From assembly GCF_000981385.1 (NCBI RefSeq), contig NZ_LATZ01000001.1:124001-188000 (forward strand): a stretch of 64,000 nt of DNA, given 5' to 3'. Source of the stretch: Bacillus sp. SA1-12 (GTDB lineage Bacteria; Bacillota; Bacilli; Bacillales; Bacillaceae). The position numbers were made by a program, and so were the translations under genes. Numbering within the stretch: the stretch's first letter is position 1; each line of letters opens with the position of its first letter. The notes under the pieces were generated by a model that made no database searches, was not told the origin of the DNA, and worked only from the letters and a program-made list of their open reading frames with translations. Positions 49,930 to 59,420 of the stretch are shown here, one piece after another.

Positions 49930-52900
49930 CTAATTCACCTTAATTCCAGATATGATTTCTTCAATAAGCTTTGTTATCTCCTGCTTGTCTTGATCTGTCA
50001 CCTGTTTACTCGGAAGTTGTTCAATTTTCTTTTTCACATCATTTAGAATAGAAATCGCTTGTTTAGGGTTAACAGGAAGAGTTCCTTCAGCCCTTTCAAG
50101 ATGATTTTTGTAGGAGCGCTTAAGACCATTATTTAAGTCCTTTTCTAAAATTAAGTTTACTATATCCTTTATAGATGATTGTTTAATTGTGAAAGGAACT
50201 GTTTTCAATTCTTCTACGTTATGAACTTTATCTTTCGCTCGGTAAGATAGTGTGTATTCACCTTCATTTGCAATAGTTAAAGGCTGCTCGTATTTCAGCC
50301 ATTCACCATCATTCAGCTTATACTCAATATAATTGACCCCAACACCTGCATCTGTTGCAGAAAGGGTGACTTTGACTTCCTTTGAGTACTCGCCATTTGT
50401 TTTATCAGGCTGTGACAAAGTGTGATTTGTGACTGGAGCAGTGAAATCCTCTGAAATTCGCCCTTCTGCTGTATAGAAAATCTCATGATCAAATCCTTTT
50501 ACAAAATCAACAGTTGCTTGTAAATCCTCTGGTCCTTGAACAGTGTTTACACCAAGTTCGCCTAGAAGATATTTATCACTGCTATGAGGGTACATATAGT
50601 TATTAACAGTTACAGTATATGTGTCACCGGGATCAATTTTTGAACCGTCTGGTAAATAAATATCAATTACTTCACCATACGTACCTTTTGTATGGTCCCA
50701 TGTATAGCTGAATCCTGAGATACTAACATCAGGACCATAACTGCTAAATTGGCTGTTAAGAATAGCTCTCAAATCAGCGCCTGAAATTTCAAGCTTGACT
50801 AATGTATTGCCAAATGGCTGAATATTAAATAATTCATTCCATGTAATATCTCCAGCGTTTAAATCATCCCTAATTCCTCCGCCATTCATTAAAGCAAAAT
50901 CACTATCCATCGCAGCAGCCATACCATCTGCAATTAAATTACCTAATGCGTTATCACCAATTAATCCTTTTTGTGTATAACCGCCAGTCATTTCTGAACC
51001 TGCTTCGCCAACAACTTCATTAAGCTTTGGTCCAACTGCATCCAGGTATTGATCTAAAATTGTTTTTACCTCTTGATCCGGTTCTGTTTCTGTTTGGATG
51101 ACATCAACAATTTCTGCTGATTTTTTTACAATGTCACCTGAAATACGGTCAATCTGTAAATCAACATCAGAAAATGCCTTTCCATATTCCCAAGCTTGTA
51201 CTATCAATTTATTATCGACAACTGCATTTAGTTTTACATGATTGTGAGCAGCAAAAATAACGTCAACTGCATCATTTATTTTTGTTGCGATACTGGCAAT
51301 GTCACCTGAAGCGGAATCCCCTGATTGGTTCCCTGGTACGTGAGCAAGGATAACAATTGCTTCAACACCTTGCTCCTGAAGCTCTGGAACATATTTATTA
51401 ATGGCTTCTGCTTCATCGGTAAAACGGATATGTTCATTACCCTTTGCAATAATCATGTTTGGGGTTTCCGTTGTTGCTACACCAATAAAACCAATTTTTG
51501 CACCATTTACTTCTTTAATGGCGTATGGATCTAATACTAAATTTCCTGAGTTCTTATACTCTACATTTGCCGCAACCATCGGAAAATCAATTCCGTCATA
51601 ATTCGGTGTTCCATTTGCATGATCTCCTCCATTTATAAGGCGGAGCATTTCATCAACACCTTCATCAAATTCGTGGTTACCCACAGTTCCGACATCAAAA
51701 CCGATTGATTCCATCATTTCAACTGTTGGCTCATCCTGTAATAAAGCAGAAACCGGTGAGCTGCCGCCAACCATATCTCCAGCATGAACAATCAGTGTAT
51801 TCGGGTTTGCTGCTTCTCGCTCGCGTAAGTATGCAGCAAGATAATCCATACGTCCATAATTCACTCCGTTTACAGTTCCGGTTACGTCCACTTTTCCATG
51901 AAGGTCATTTACTCCTAATAACTGAACGCTGATTGTGTCAGTTTCTATAATGCCAGCTGCGGTATAGCCATTATCTTCCGCCTCTTTTACACTAGCAAAG
52001 AAAATCCTCTTTTCTACAGGAACCTCTTCCCACTCTTCTGGAGTTACATACGTTTTTGTTTCTGAATTCCCCACAAATCTAGTAAAGCCTTTCCCTTCAT
52101 CTCTGGCACGAAAGGCAAAAGGCAGCTCCATTAATGGATTGGCTGGATTCCAAATTCCGAGTCCGGCATCTTTTGCTTCTTTAACAGCAGCCTGGAACTT
52201 GTTATAATCTGCTTCATCACCTACCGGCCAAATGAAGTAGGTTGATGCATATCCTTTTTTCACCATTTCTAAATTCGTGTTCAAACCATCATGTTTACGA
52301 ATAACTTGTGCCAATAAACGGCCGTAATCATCCGTTGCTTTATTCCCAAGTTTTACAATTACCTCATCACCAGGCTTTAATAATTCATTCAGATACGCTT
52401 TAGCCTTATTGCCATGATCTAACTGGTTTTGATCTGCTTCATTTTGGGGTGTATGATAGGTTTCAGGTGTATCAATATTGACATAACGAACTTTTGTTGA
52501 CCCTAATACTGGGGTTTTTAAATGGATGGTATCGCCGTCAACTACACTTGCTACAGTTGAGATATATTCCCCGGCAGATTGAGGTGCTTCAGGCTGAGGA
52601 TCCAGTAATTTAATATCATTCGTTTTGCGTGGCATAACCTGAAAGGAATCGTATTGACTCAATACTCCGGTAAATTCATACCATTTTCCAGCTTCAACAG
52701 CAGATATCGCATTTGTTGCTTCCATGATGCGAATGGTTGTACTGTTAAACGCTTCATCAATCACGGTTACATTGTAACCCCCGCCTGCTGGTGAGCTTGG
52801 AACACTTTGAACAAAACCGCTTGCTTTAACAAGCTGGCCTTCTTTTGGTTCTGCAAGTTCAGCGTTCGATAAATCTAATAAGCTCATTTCTGCCGGAGCA

Positions 52901-53664
52901 GGTAATTGGTTATTTTCTGAAAGGACTTCAATCCCATCTGTGTTCGGTTCAATTTCGGTTAAGCCTCGATAAGATGTAATCGTACCTGTCACTTTAATTT
53001 GCTGACCTTCTTTCAAATCTGGAAAACCGGCAGCAGAAATAGAAAAAAGATTAATACCGGCTGTTTCATCTTGAATAAAGGTAGACAATCTTCCGCCACC
53101 AATAGCAGAGTTATCAGCAGTTACCGTCCCAACAACCGTTACCTCTTGTCCTAATTTTGTTCGCGCATCTGCAATAGAAATTGGGTCACCTGGTATGACG
53201 GGATCAGGATCCACTGGGCCCGTACCTTCTGTGAATTCAATTGCAGTTGGAGATTTTATTCCAGGTTTCACAAAATATTCATTTAAACTACCAGCGATTC
53301 TTACTTTTTTCCCGATGATACCAGGATTTGCTGCAAGACCAAATGTGGAACGAAACGAAGATGGTAACTGAACAGGCATGATTTTCTCTCCGTCCTTTTC
53401 ATTTGGTGAATCTGCAATAGCAAAATTAAAATCATTAGTAAATGGCGCTTCAAAATCAATTGAGGCAGAGCTGACCGTATGCCCTATGATATATCCTTCT
53501 ACCGTCGCATTCTCTCCACTATTATTTTTAGCTATTGCTTCGGCTACAGTTAGCGGCACTTCTTGCGCCTTTGCTTTTTGTGTAAAATTTAATAGAATAC
53601 TAGGAAATACCAACGATAAAATCAAAAATAAGGATAAAATCCTCCTAGCGTATTTGTGACCCAT
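49930..53664 (-). CDS. YhcR-like secreted nuclease / 5'-nucleotidase, multidomain
   Basis: 1244 residues from ATG 53664 (GGAGGAG, 4-base gap); an ATG at 53679 overlaps that site. A signal peptide ends at AKAQE. Then come a DUF6359/OB region (about 35-150), two OB-fold nucleic-acid-binding modules (about 155-355), a staphylococcal-nuclease domain (about 365-505; VDGDTIHLKTP and YVNIDTPETYHTP), a metallophosphatase (about 590-820; VNDLHGKVD, HAGDMVGGSSP, GNHEFDEG) and the 5'-nucleotidase C-terminal domain (about 870-1050). A beta-sandwich module and a helical tail close it. B. subtilis YhcR has this order but is anchored to the wall by a sortase signal; no LPXTG-type motif or C-terminal membrane helix is visible here. 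It would degrade extracellular DNA/RNA to nucleosides and phosphate. Confidence 0.92.
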   Translation of the reverse strand: MGHKYARRILSLFLILSLVFPSILLNFTQKAKAQEVPLTVAEAIAKNNSGENATVEGYIIGHTVSSASIDFEAPFTNDFNFAIADSPNEKDGEKIMPVQLPSSFRSTFGLAANPGIIGKKVRIAGSLNEYFVKPGIKSPTAIEFTEGTGPVDPDPVIPGDPISIADARTKLGQEVTVVGTVTADNSAIGGGRLSTFIQDETAGINLFSISAAGFPDLKEGQQIKVTGTITSYRGLTEIEPNTDGIEVLSENNQLPAPAEMSLLDLSNAELAEPKEGQLVKASGFVQSVPSSPAGGGYNVTVIDEAFNSTTIRIMEATNAISAVEAGKWYEFTGVLSQYDSFQVMPRKTNDIKLLDPQPEAPQSAGEYISTVASVVDGDTIHLKTPVLGSTKVRYVNIDTPETYHTPQNEADQNQLDHGNKAKAYLNELLKPGDEVIVKLGNKATDDYGRLLAQVIRKHDGLNTNLEMVKKGYASTYFIWPVGDEADYNKFQAAVKEAKDAGLGIWNPANPLMELPFAFRARDEGKGFTRFVGNSETKTYVTPEEWEEVPVEKRIFFASVKEAEDNGYTAAGIIETDTISVQLLGVNDLHGKVDVTGTVNGVNYGRMDYLAAYLREREAANPNTLIVHAGDMVGGSSPVSALLQDEPTVEMMESIGFDVGTVGNHEFDEGVDEMLRLINGGDHANGTPNYDGIDFPMVAANVEYKNSGNLVLDPYAIKEVNGAKIGFIGVATTETPNMIIAKGNEHIRFTDEAEAINKYVPELQEQGVEAIVILAHVPGNQSGDSASGDIASIATKINDAVDVIFAAHNHVKLNAVVDNKLIVQAWEYGKAFSDVDLQIDRISGDIVKKSAEIVDVIQTETEPDQEVKTILDQYLDAVGPKLNEVVGEAGSEMTGGYTQKGLIGDNALGNLIADGMAAAMDSDFALMNGGGIRDDLNAGDITWNELFNIQPFGNTLVKLEISGADLRAILNSQFSSYGPDVSISGFSYTWDHTKGTYGEVIDIYLPDGSKIDPGDTYTVTVNNYMYPHSSDKYLLGELGVNTVQGPEDLQATVDFVKGFDHEIFYTAEGRISEDFTAPVTNHTLSQPDKTNGEYSKEVKVTLSATDAGVGVNYIEYKLNDGEWLKYEQPLTIANEGEYTLSYRAKDKVHNVEELKTVPFTIKQSSIKDIVNLILEKDLNNGLKRSYKNHLERAEGTLPVNPKQAISILNDVKKKIEQLPSKQVTDQDKQEITKLIEEIISGIKVN

Positions 53665-54103
53665 TTTTCTCCTCCTCATTGTTTATCAATCTAGTCTAAA
53701 CTTACTATAATAATATTTAGCCATTGTAAATATTATGTAAATTTTCACAGAAAAATGAATAATTGGGATAAAACAGGTCGAAATTACTGGATTGGCCATT
53801 TTAAACCAATTTTAGTTTTTTTGTCATTCAAAATAGACAATATATTTGCATTTCATCCTATATCTCCTAAAAATATTCATAATATCTCTCTTTTGTCATT
53901 ACGTCGCTCGACTGTTTTTTATTTGTACCACATAGATTTGAAATAAACGATGTTGATTTCTTTCTCTTTGTGTACATTTCCTTTAACGATTTAATAGCAA
54001 ATAATCTTACTATCCACCTAAGATAAATAGAGAGCTATTGTTTAAACAAATCGTAAAACATTCAGTTTCTTCGGAATATACCTGATTAAAAAAGTAATAA
54101 AAC
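53665..54103. other. Intergenic region, no gene supported
   Basis: About 440 AT-rich bases upstream of the YhcR-like gene. A 63-codon plus-strand open frame at 53755-53946 has no ribosome binding site. It should hold the leftward promoter. Confidence 0.4.
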
Positions 54104-54142
54104 GAAATGAGAGGATGATCTCCTTGATCATCCTCTCATTTC
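54104..54142 (-). terminator. Terminator after the MFS gene
   Basis: A perfect 17-base stem, GAAATGAGAGGATGATC and its complement, around a five-base loop, with T-rich sequence after it on the minus strand. Confidence 0.85.
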
Positions 54143-54155
54143 ATAAAAACAATTT

Positions 54156-55361
54156 TCAGACGGCAATCGATGATTGTTTTTTCTTCCCCTGTCTTTGTTT
54201 ACGAAAATCTACCAGTGTCATAAAAATAACGATAACAAAGCAGATGCTTGAAAACTGGAATACAGTACCCAGCCCGACAAATGCCGATACCGCTCCTAAA
54301 ATAATGGCACTTAAACCTAAACCTAAATCAATCGATGAATAAAACATCCCATTGGCAATCCCGCGCTGCTCAGGCTTTGTTTTGGATAATACCCAAGCTT
54401 GAAGTGCAGGCATCATTGAGCCGTAGCCTATTCCGAATAATGATCCGGCTAAAATAAGCATCCCAACAGAATATGTATAGGATAAAACCCATAGGCCCGC
54501 TATCGTTAGCAAGGCACAAACCACAATCAATGACCAAGGTCCTCTTGCATCAAACCATCTTCCTGAAATTGGACGGACGATGGTGGCCATTACGGCATTA
54601 CAGAAATAATATAGAAAGATTTGATCAATTCCCCGTTCTTGGCCAAAAATGACAATAAACGTCACAATTGCACCATAGCCAAAGGTTGAAAGAATTGTAA
54701 CGACTGCGGGATACAAGCTATCCTTATCGATTAATGATTTAAAGAAAGAAAATTCCTTGGGATTAAAAGGCTTTTCCAAAACGGCTTTAGGTGTATGATA
54801 CGTTCCCATCGCTAGAGTGATAATAGCAATCAGTCCTAAAATCACTGAACCAATGATCAGTGTTCCAAAACCAAAGTTTTGATACAAAAAGATTCCTAGG
54901 CTCGGTGCAACTATCATTCCAATGGTTACCGATAAGCCGAAGTAGCCCATTCCCTCACCAATTCGCTTTTGCGGTACCAGTTCAACGGCAACAGTTCCAT
55001 TAACTGTAGTTGATACCCCCCATGCAAAACCGTGAATAAATCTGACAGCTAGGAAAAGCAAGATGACCGATGTATATGTATAGCTGATTGTTAAAAATAG
55101 TAAAATAACAGCCCCGACAACAACAAGCCATTTACGGCTGGTGGATTCCAGCATAAAGCCAATAAAAGGCCGTACGATAATGGCAGCAACGGCGAATAAC
55201 GATGTGACCAATCCAATTTGCACATCAGATGCACCAAGTGCTTTTGCTTGTGGTGGCATTGTAGGCATTAACATCATAAAACTCATAAATAAAAAGAGAT
55301 TTCCTATGATAAGTAAAAGAAATGATTTTGTCCAAAGAGCAGGAGCTTCCTTGTTTTCCAT
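54156..55361 (-). CDS. Major facilitator superfamily permease (drug/metabolite exporter type)
   Basis: 401 residues from ATG 55361, 7 bases after GGGAGG; longer in-frame starts lack a site. Twelve membrane segments; the first is SFLLLIIGNLFLFMSF. Motif A reads GFMLESTSRKWLVV in the 2-3 loop and motif C is weak. The fold is like the YwoG/YfhI group of putative exporters. It ends in a Lys/Gln-rich tail (RKQRQGKKKQ). No regulator is adjacent, and the substrate is not known. Confidence 0.85.
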   Translation of the reverse strand: MENKEAPALWTKSFLLLIIGNLFLFMSFMMLMPTMPPQAKALGASDVQIGLVTSLFAVAAIIVRPFIGFMLESTSRKWLVVVGAVILLFLTISYTYTSVILLFLAVRFIHGFAWGVSTTVNGTVAVELVPQKRIGEGMGYFGLSVTIGMIVAPSLGIFLYQNFGFGTLIIGSVILGLIAIITLAMGTYHTPKAVLEKPFNPKEFSFFKSLIDKDSLYPAVVTILSTFGYGAIVTFIVIFGQERGIDQIFLYYFCNAVMATIVRPISGRWFDARGPWSLIVVCALLTIAGLWVLSYTYSVGMLILAGSLFGIGYGSMMPALQAWVLSKTKPEQRGIANGMFYSSIDLGLGLSAIILGAVSAFVGLGTVFQFSSICFVIVIFMTLVDFRKQRQGKKKQSSIAV

Positions 55362-55879
55362 GTTCATTCCTCCCTTCTCTTGTTGTTTTATACCTTTACA
55401 TTTTACAATAAGTATCGACCTCTCAGGGACCTTTTTATATGTATTCCACAAAAAGGCTTTTATACCTGCTTAATGTTTGACCAAGTTAACAGTGTTCTTA
55501 AATACAAAAGGCTTTTTTAAGTTTGACCCTTTTTCATTCAACGATCGTTTTGTTATCAAGTTTACTTGTAAATCTGTTACATGCGATAAGGAAAGGAGTG
55601 TAAAAAAGGGGCATGACAAACGCATTTAGCAGCAGTCATTCAAATTGCATATATCTGTTACTTAAAAACACTTATTTTTCATATTATTCCCCTAGCCAAT
55701 TCAAAAGGTAAACCGAAAATCTAAACTGCTTTTTGAAGGTTATCATATCTTTTTATAACTACTGTTTGTAACTATATATATCCATTTCGTATGAAGCTAA
55801 ATTTTAAAAAAGGTAAGGTGGTTAGTAAAAAAGGCTGACTGAAAGATGAAATAAATACCTTGTGGTTTCCTTTTAAGTA
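55362..55879. other. Intergenic region with no firm gene
   Basis: Over 500 bases. A 32-codon plus-strand frame starts at ATG 55613 but its nearest Shine-Dalgarno-like run is only one base away, so I do not call it. The leftward MFS promoter should lie here. Confidence 0.4.
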
Positions 55880-55910
55880 AAAAAGGGCAATCCTCTATTC
55901 TGGATTGCCC
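55880..55910 (-). terminator. Terminator after the coiled-coil gene
   Basis: GGGCAATCC/GGATTGCCC stem with an 8-base loop, followed on the minus strand by TTTTTTACTT. Confidence 0.85.
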
Positions 55911-55944
55911 CTTCATCATCCATACAATTTGTTATATTACTCGT

Positions 55945-56181
55945 CTATAGGAGATTATTTTGATAGATCATTGCTGCATTTTGTGCTTCCTGAAGTTTCT
56001 GTTGAGCAATTTGGACATCCTCTTGTGCTTTCTCAACTTTCTGTTGGGCTTGTTTTAACTGGTGTATTTCCGTTTGTACCAGTTGCTGGGCTTGTAACAA
56101 TTGTTGATTTTTAGCTTGCAGTAGCTGATGTGCTTTTTGAACCTCTTGCTGAGCTTGCTGTAAATTTTTTTGTTGTTCCAT
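55945..56181 (-). CDS. Gln-rich coiled-coil protein (78 residues)
   Basis: Starts at ATG 56181, 9 bases after GGAGG. The whole protein is one long helix of repeats such as LLQAQQLVQ, LKQAQQKVEKAQ and VQIAQQKLQEAQN, with Gln and Ala at regular positions. It has no signal peptide or membrane segment. Such small coiled coils occur among Bacillus spore proteins, but I know of no assigned role. It is a single-gene unit with its own terminator. Confidence 0.7.
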   Translation of the reverse strand: MEQQKNLQQAQQEVQKAHQLLQAKNQQLLQAQQLVQTEIHQLKQAQQKVEKAQEDVQIAQQKLQEAQNAAMIYQNNLL

Positions 56182-56307
56182 ACATGCTAGCCTCCGATTA
56201 TGAATAATATTCCTAATCCATATCGTGCACATTTCTTAAAAATTTATGCCAGCTATAAATAGTACTTGCACCAACTTAACACAAGTTCCCACTTTCCAAT
56301 AATGTAG

Positions 56308-57174
56308 TTAATTTGGTTCAACATGTACATGCACATCATAAACTCCATGCTTATCCTTAAGAACCTCTTCAACCTCTGTAGATATATCATGTGCATCACG
56401 AATCCCTAGGTTTGAATTGACGAGAATGACAACATCGACCACGGCATTATTCCCATAATTCCTTGCTTTAATGTCCTTTACACCCTTTACCCCGAACTGA
56501 GATAATATGGTTTCTTTGTAAGCATCCATTTTTTCAGTATCATATCCATCTGTTAAATGATGTGAAGCATCTCTAAATATATCCCATGCTGTTTTACAAA
56601 TAAGCAAACCTACAACAAAAGCAGTTAACGGATCCAGCCATGGCAAGGCAAATTGTGAACCGATAATCCCTATCACAGTGCCAATACTAACCCACGCATC
56701 TGAAAGATTATCTTTTGCTGCTGCCATCAGCCCTTGACTATTAATTTTCTTACTTAAATTTCGATTGTATCGATAAACCAAAAACATTATGATGGCACAA
56801 AAGATTCCTGTCCATGCGGAAATTAAATCTGGTGCCTCCTGCTTGCTATCAAATACAGATTGAAACGCTCCAAATAAAACCTGAATACCAACAACAATCA
56901 TGATAAATGATGCAACCATAGAAGCGACTGTTTCAGCTTTCCAATGTCCATATGGATGATCTTTATCAGCCGGTTTTTGTGATACTTTAAGACCTATTAA
57001 TACGGCAACTGAAGCAATGATATCTGTGGCATTATTTAAACCATCAGCCTTTAGTGCCTCTGAATTTGCTATGTATCCAATAAATAATTTAAGCGAGGAT
57101 AAGAATATATAAGCAATAATGCTTATGATAACCCCTCGTTCTCCTAATTTTAAGTCGTTATATTTTTGTTCCAT
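56308..57174 (-). CDS. Cation diffusion facilitator metal exporter, probably manganese (MneP/MneS-like)
   Basis: 288 residues: six membrane helices (15-205) and a C-terminal cytoplasmic domain (210-288) ending HVHVEPN. Helix 2 has ADGLNNATD and helix 5 has KDNLSDAW, giving an Asn/Asp plus Asp/Asp transport site; zinc exporters normally have His in place of one of these. That pattern and the HPYGHWKAE loop favour manganese (or iron) as substrate. The ATG follows GGAGG. Single-gene unit. Confidence 0.9.
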   Translation of the reverse strand: MEQKYNDLKLGERGVIISIIAYIFLSSLKLFIGYIANSEALKADGLNNATDIIASVAVLIGLKVSQKPADKDHPYGHWKAETVASMVASFIMIVVGIQVLFGAFQSVFDSKQEAPDLISAWTGIFCAIIMFLVYRYNRNLSKKINSQGLMAAAKDNLSDAWVSIGTVIGIIGSQFALPWLDPLTAFVVGLLICKTAWDIFRDASHHLTDGYDTEKMDAYKETILSQFGVKGVKDIKARNYGNNAVVDVVILVNSNLGIRDAHDISTEVEEVLKDKHGVYDVHVHVEPN

Positions 57175-57387
57175 TCAATCTAGCCTCCACAATTCAATTC
57201 CTTGAACATCATAACAATTAATAATCGTGTGAGTCTAGAGCAATCTTGTTTCACTATTCTATACTAGTAATGCTCAGGCAAAAGAGTTTCCTAAAGTAAA
57301 CTTTCTTCAACAATTTCCTTTGTTATGATCTCTATTTACCTGATAAAAATGTACTCTATTAAGTTACGACGATCGTCTAATAATCTA

Positions 57388-58158
57388 CTAAAAAAATTCA
57401 TCCAATAACTGATAGAATTCTATTTTTTCCTCATCCACTTTCTCTACCCCATATTCCTGTAGGAAAATTTGCACCATTTCCTCACCATAATTATAAATTA
57501 TGCTTCGAACAGCCAAAGCTAAATCTTGATACCTGTCTGATATCCCAGCTCTCCCCAAATCGATAAATCCGCTAAATTGCCCTTTGTCGATGATAATATT
57601 TGGCAGGCAATAGTCACCGTGGGTAAAGACTAAATCCTCATTTTTTGGCTTACTTGAAATAAGTTGTTTAAATAATGCCTCTGCAGATGCTTCCTTTCTG
57701 CAATCATCAACATCCTCTAAATCCACAAGTCCATTTTTTACTCGTCTGTGTGCCTCAGCTATTTTTTTGTCTGCTCTTTCATCAAACGGACATTCTTTTA
57801 TCTCTATTTCATGCATCATTCTAAGACCGGCAGCCAGCTGCTTCATTAAATTAGAAAGGTCACTTATATGGGTTTTGTTTGAGGCATCCTTCCCTCTTAT
57901 TTCTGAAATAAGCAAGTATTCATTTTCCACGTCCTTTTCATAACAAAGAATAGCTGGTACCGGCAATTTTCCTTGCAGCCATTTTAACCGTTCCATTTCA
58001 TCTGCTAAGCATTCAATTGCAGCTAATGATTGAATTTTTAGATACTGATTTGTTTTATCGCTTTGCAATACAAATGTTTTCGATTCTGACTGTCCAATCG
58101 TAATTCTCTCCCAGGTACAGCCCTCAACAAGTTCAGCTATTTTGTTTGGCAGTTTCAT
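57388..58158 (-). CDS. APH(3')-like aminoglycoside/small-molecule phosphotransferase
   Basis: 256-residue kinase. The catalytic loop is FTHGDYCLPN (His180, Asp182, Asn187) and the metal site is FIDLGRAG (Asp200) with DRYQDLAL, both in the APH(3') form. The N-lobe has FVLQSD and YLKIQ. These proteins phosphorylate kanamycin-type drugs in some hosts, but chromosomal Bacillaceae copies can have other substrates, so resistance is not proven. The neighbouring gene encodes a second, unrelated-looking member of the superfamily, 38 bases upstream on the same strand. Confidence 0.85.
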   Translation of the reverse strand: MKLPNKIAELVEGCTWERITIGQSESKTFVLQSDKTNQYLKIQSLAAIECLADEMERLKWLQGKLPVPAILCYEKDVENEYLLISEIRGKDASNKTHISDLSNLMKQLAAGLRMMHEIEIKECPFDERADKKIAEAHRRVKNGLVDLEDVDDCRKEASAEALFKQLISSKPKNEDLVFTHGDYCLPNIIIDKGQFSGFIDLGRAGISDRYQDLALAVRSIIYNYGEEMVQIFLQEYGVEKVDEEKIEFYQLLDEFF

Positions 58159-58196
58159 TTGTGTTCATCCCTTCCTCTTTAAAAAGATGCTTTAAA

Positions 58197-59228
58197 TTAA
58201 AACAACTCTTGGTAACTAGCCAGGTTTAACAAAGAGTACAAATTATGCAAGGTATATTCCGGGTCCCACTCTTCGCCTTGAAAGCCTTGATCCAAATAAA
58301 ACAATATTTCAATCATTCTTACTGAACGAATAAAAGGAATCAGAAGCTGCAGTTCATTTGCCGGAACAGGACCTCCTGCATTTTTATACGTTTGAACAAA
58401 TTCAATTGCCCATTCTCTATTCAGAGTATGGAGCTTTTTATCCTTGCAAAGTTCCCAGGTCGCTCGTGCCAGTTCATAAGACAGCCAATCTGGTCTGCAC
58501 TCATCCCAATCTATTACCGCAGAAATCTGATCATTTACTACTAATAAATTGCCGCGATAATAGTCACCGTGTGTTGGGGCAAAAAGTAAATCAGGATTTG
58601 CATTGGCTAGCTGAACAGTCCATTGTGAAATGTTACCCTTTAGTCGTTCAATCTCGTTTTTCATCTTAATCAATTTGGCAATACAACCATGCTGGTCTGG
58701 ATGATCAAGATGGGATGTAAAAAGCTGTTGTGAATGCTTCTCTAACTGTTGTTTAAGCTTTTCCCAATTCCACATATGATTATGATTCCAATTGAGGTTT
58801 TTAATTGATGTATGAGCTGGATTTTTCTTTTTATTTGGAAATCGTTGGGCTGCCATATGCAATTTTGCCAGCATTTCTGCGGCTGCGTGTCTTGTTGCTT
58901 TCGTTATTTCGGGAATTACTCCTTCCATAAAGGGGTATAAGGATATGATTCTCCCTTCATGGAAAAAGAATGTTGTCCCGTCGACGAGCATAATTGGAGC
59001 GGGAATTTCCTTTATCTGCTTGTTCATATAATGCAATAACATATGTTCATATACTATGCTTTCTTTTTTCGTGGAACGGTGGCTTATTCGTAATACGTAC
59101 CTTTTATTTTGCACTTTAAGGGAAAAAACGTCATTCCAATAACCGCCTTCTAAACGGTGGAATTCGACAATGTCTCCAGTTCCATAACTGTTCTTAATAA
59201 TATCTAGTAGCATTGCAGATAACTCCAT
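58197..59228 (-). CDS. Phosphotransferase-family protein (APH superfamily)
   Basis: 343 residues from ATG 59228, 8 bases after GGGTGGAG; the open frame runs further but without a site. The catalytic loop is PTHGDYYRGN (His220, Asp222, Asn227) and the metal site is VIDWDECRPDW (Asp240). The first lobe has LRISHRSTKK. This form resembles the homoserine kinase/CotS/YtaP-like members rather than antibiotic kinases, so spore-coat or metabolic roles are possible. It shares direction and tight spacing with the next gene. Confidence 0.85.
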   Translation of the reverse strand: MELSAMLLDIIKNSYGTGDIVEFHRLEGGYWNDVFSLKVQNKRYVLRISHRSTKKESIVYEHMLLHYMNKQIKEIPAPIMLVDGTTFFFHEGRIISLYPFMEGVIPEITKATRHAAAEMLAKLHMAAQRFPNKKKNPAHTSIKNLNWNHNHMWNWEKLKQQLEKHSQQLFTSHLDHPDQHGCIAKLIKMKNEIERLKGNISQWTVQLANANPDLLFAPTHGDYYRGNLLVVNDQISAVIDWDECRPDWLSYELARATWELCKDKKLHTLNREWAIEFVQTYKNAGGPVPANELQLLIPFIRSVRMIEILFYLDQGFQGEEWDPEYTLHNLYSLLNLASYQELF

Positions 59229-59338
59229 AGTATTGCTCCACCCTTTTTTTATATAGATCAAGTATTTATACCTCATCATTCTTCTACTTAACTTATCTAA
59301 TTCCTCCATAAAAAAATGAGGAAATCTCAATAGAAATT

Positions 59339-59375
59339 GCCCCCTCAAACCACCAATGGATATGTTTGAGGGGGC
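59339..59375 (-). terminator. Terminator of the thi operon
   Basis: A perfect 12-base stem GCCCCCTCAAAC/GTTTGAGGGGGC with a 13-base loop, 46 bases past the thiE stop; T-rich sequence after it is weak. Confidence 0.75.
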
Positions 59376-59420
59376 AGTCCGCTTTCTTTGAGACAACCTC
59401 ATCATGATAAATTAATCTTT

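Noticed and set aside
53755-53946. 63-codon plus-strand frame between the nuclease and MFS genes
   Set aside because: No ribosome binding site, composition like the surrounding spacer.
55613-55711. 32-codon plus-strand frame beginning MTNAFSSSHSN
   Set aside because: The GGGG run is one base from the ATG and no terminator or conservation cue supports it.
55945-56181. Gln-rich coiled-coil gene as a phage tail or tape-measure fragment
   Set aside because: It has its own ribosome binding site and terminator and no phage genes nearby.
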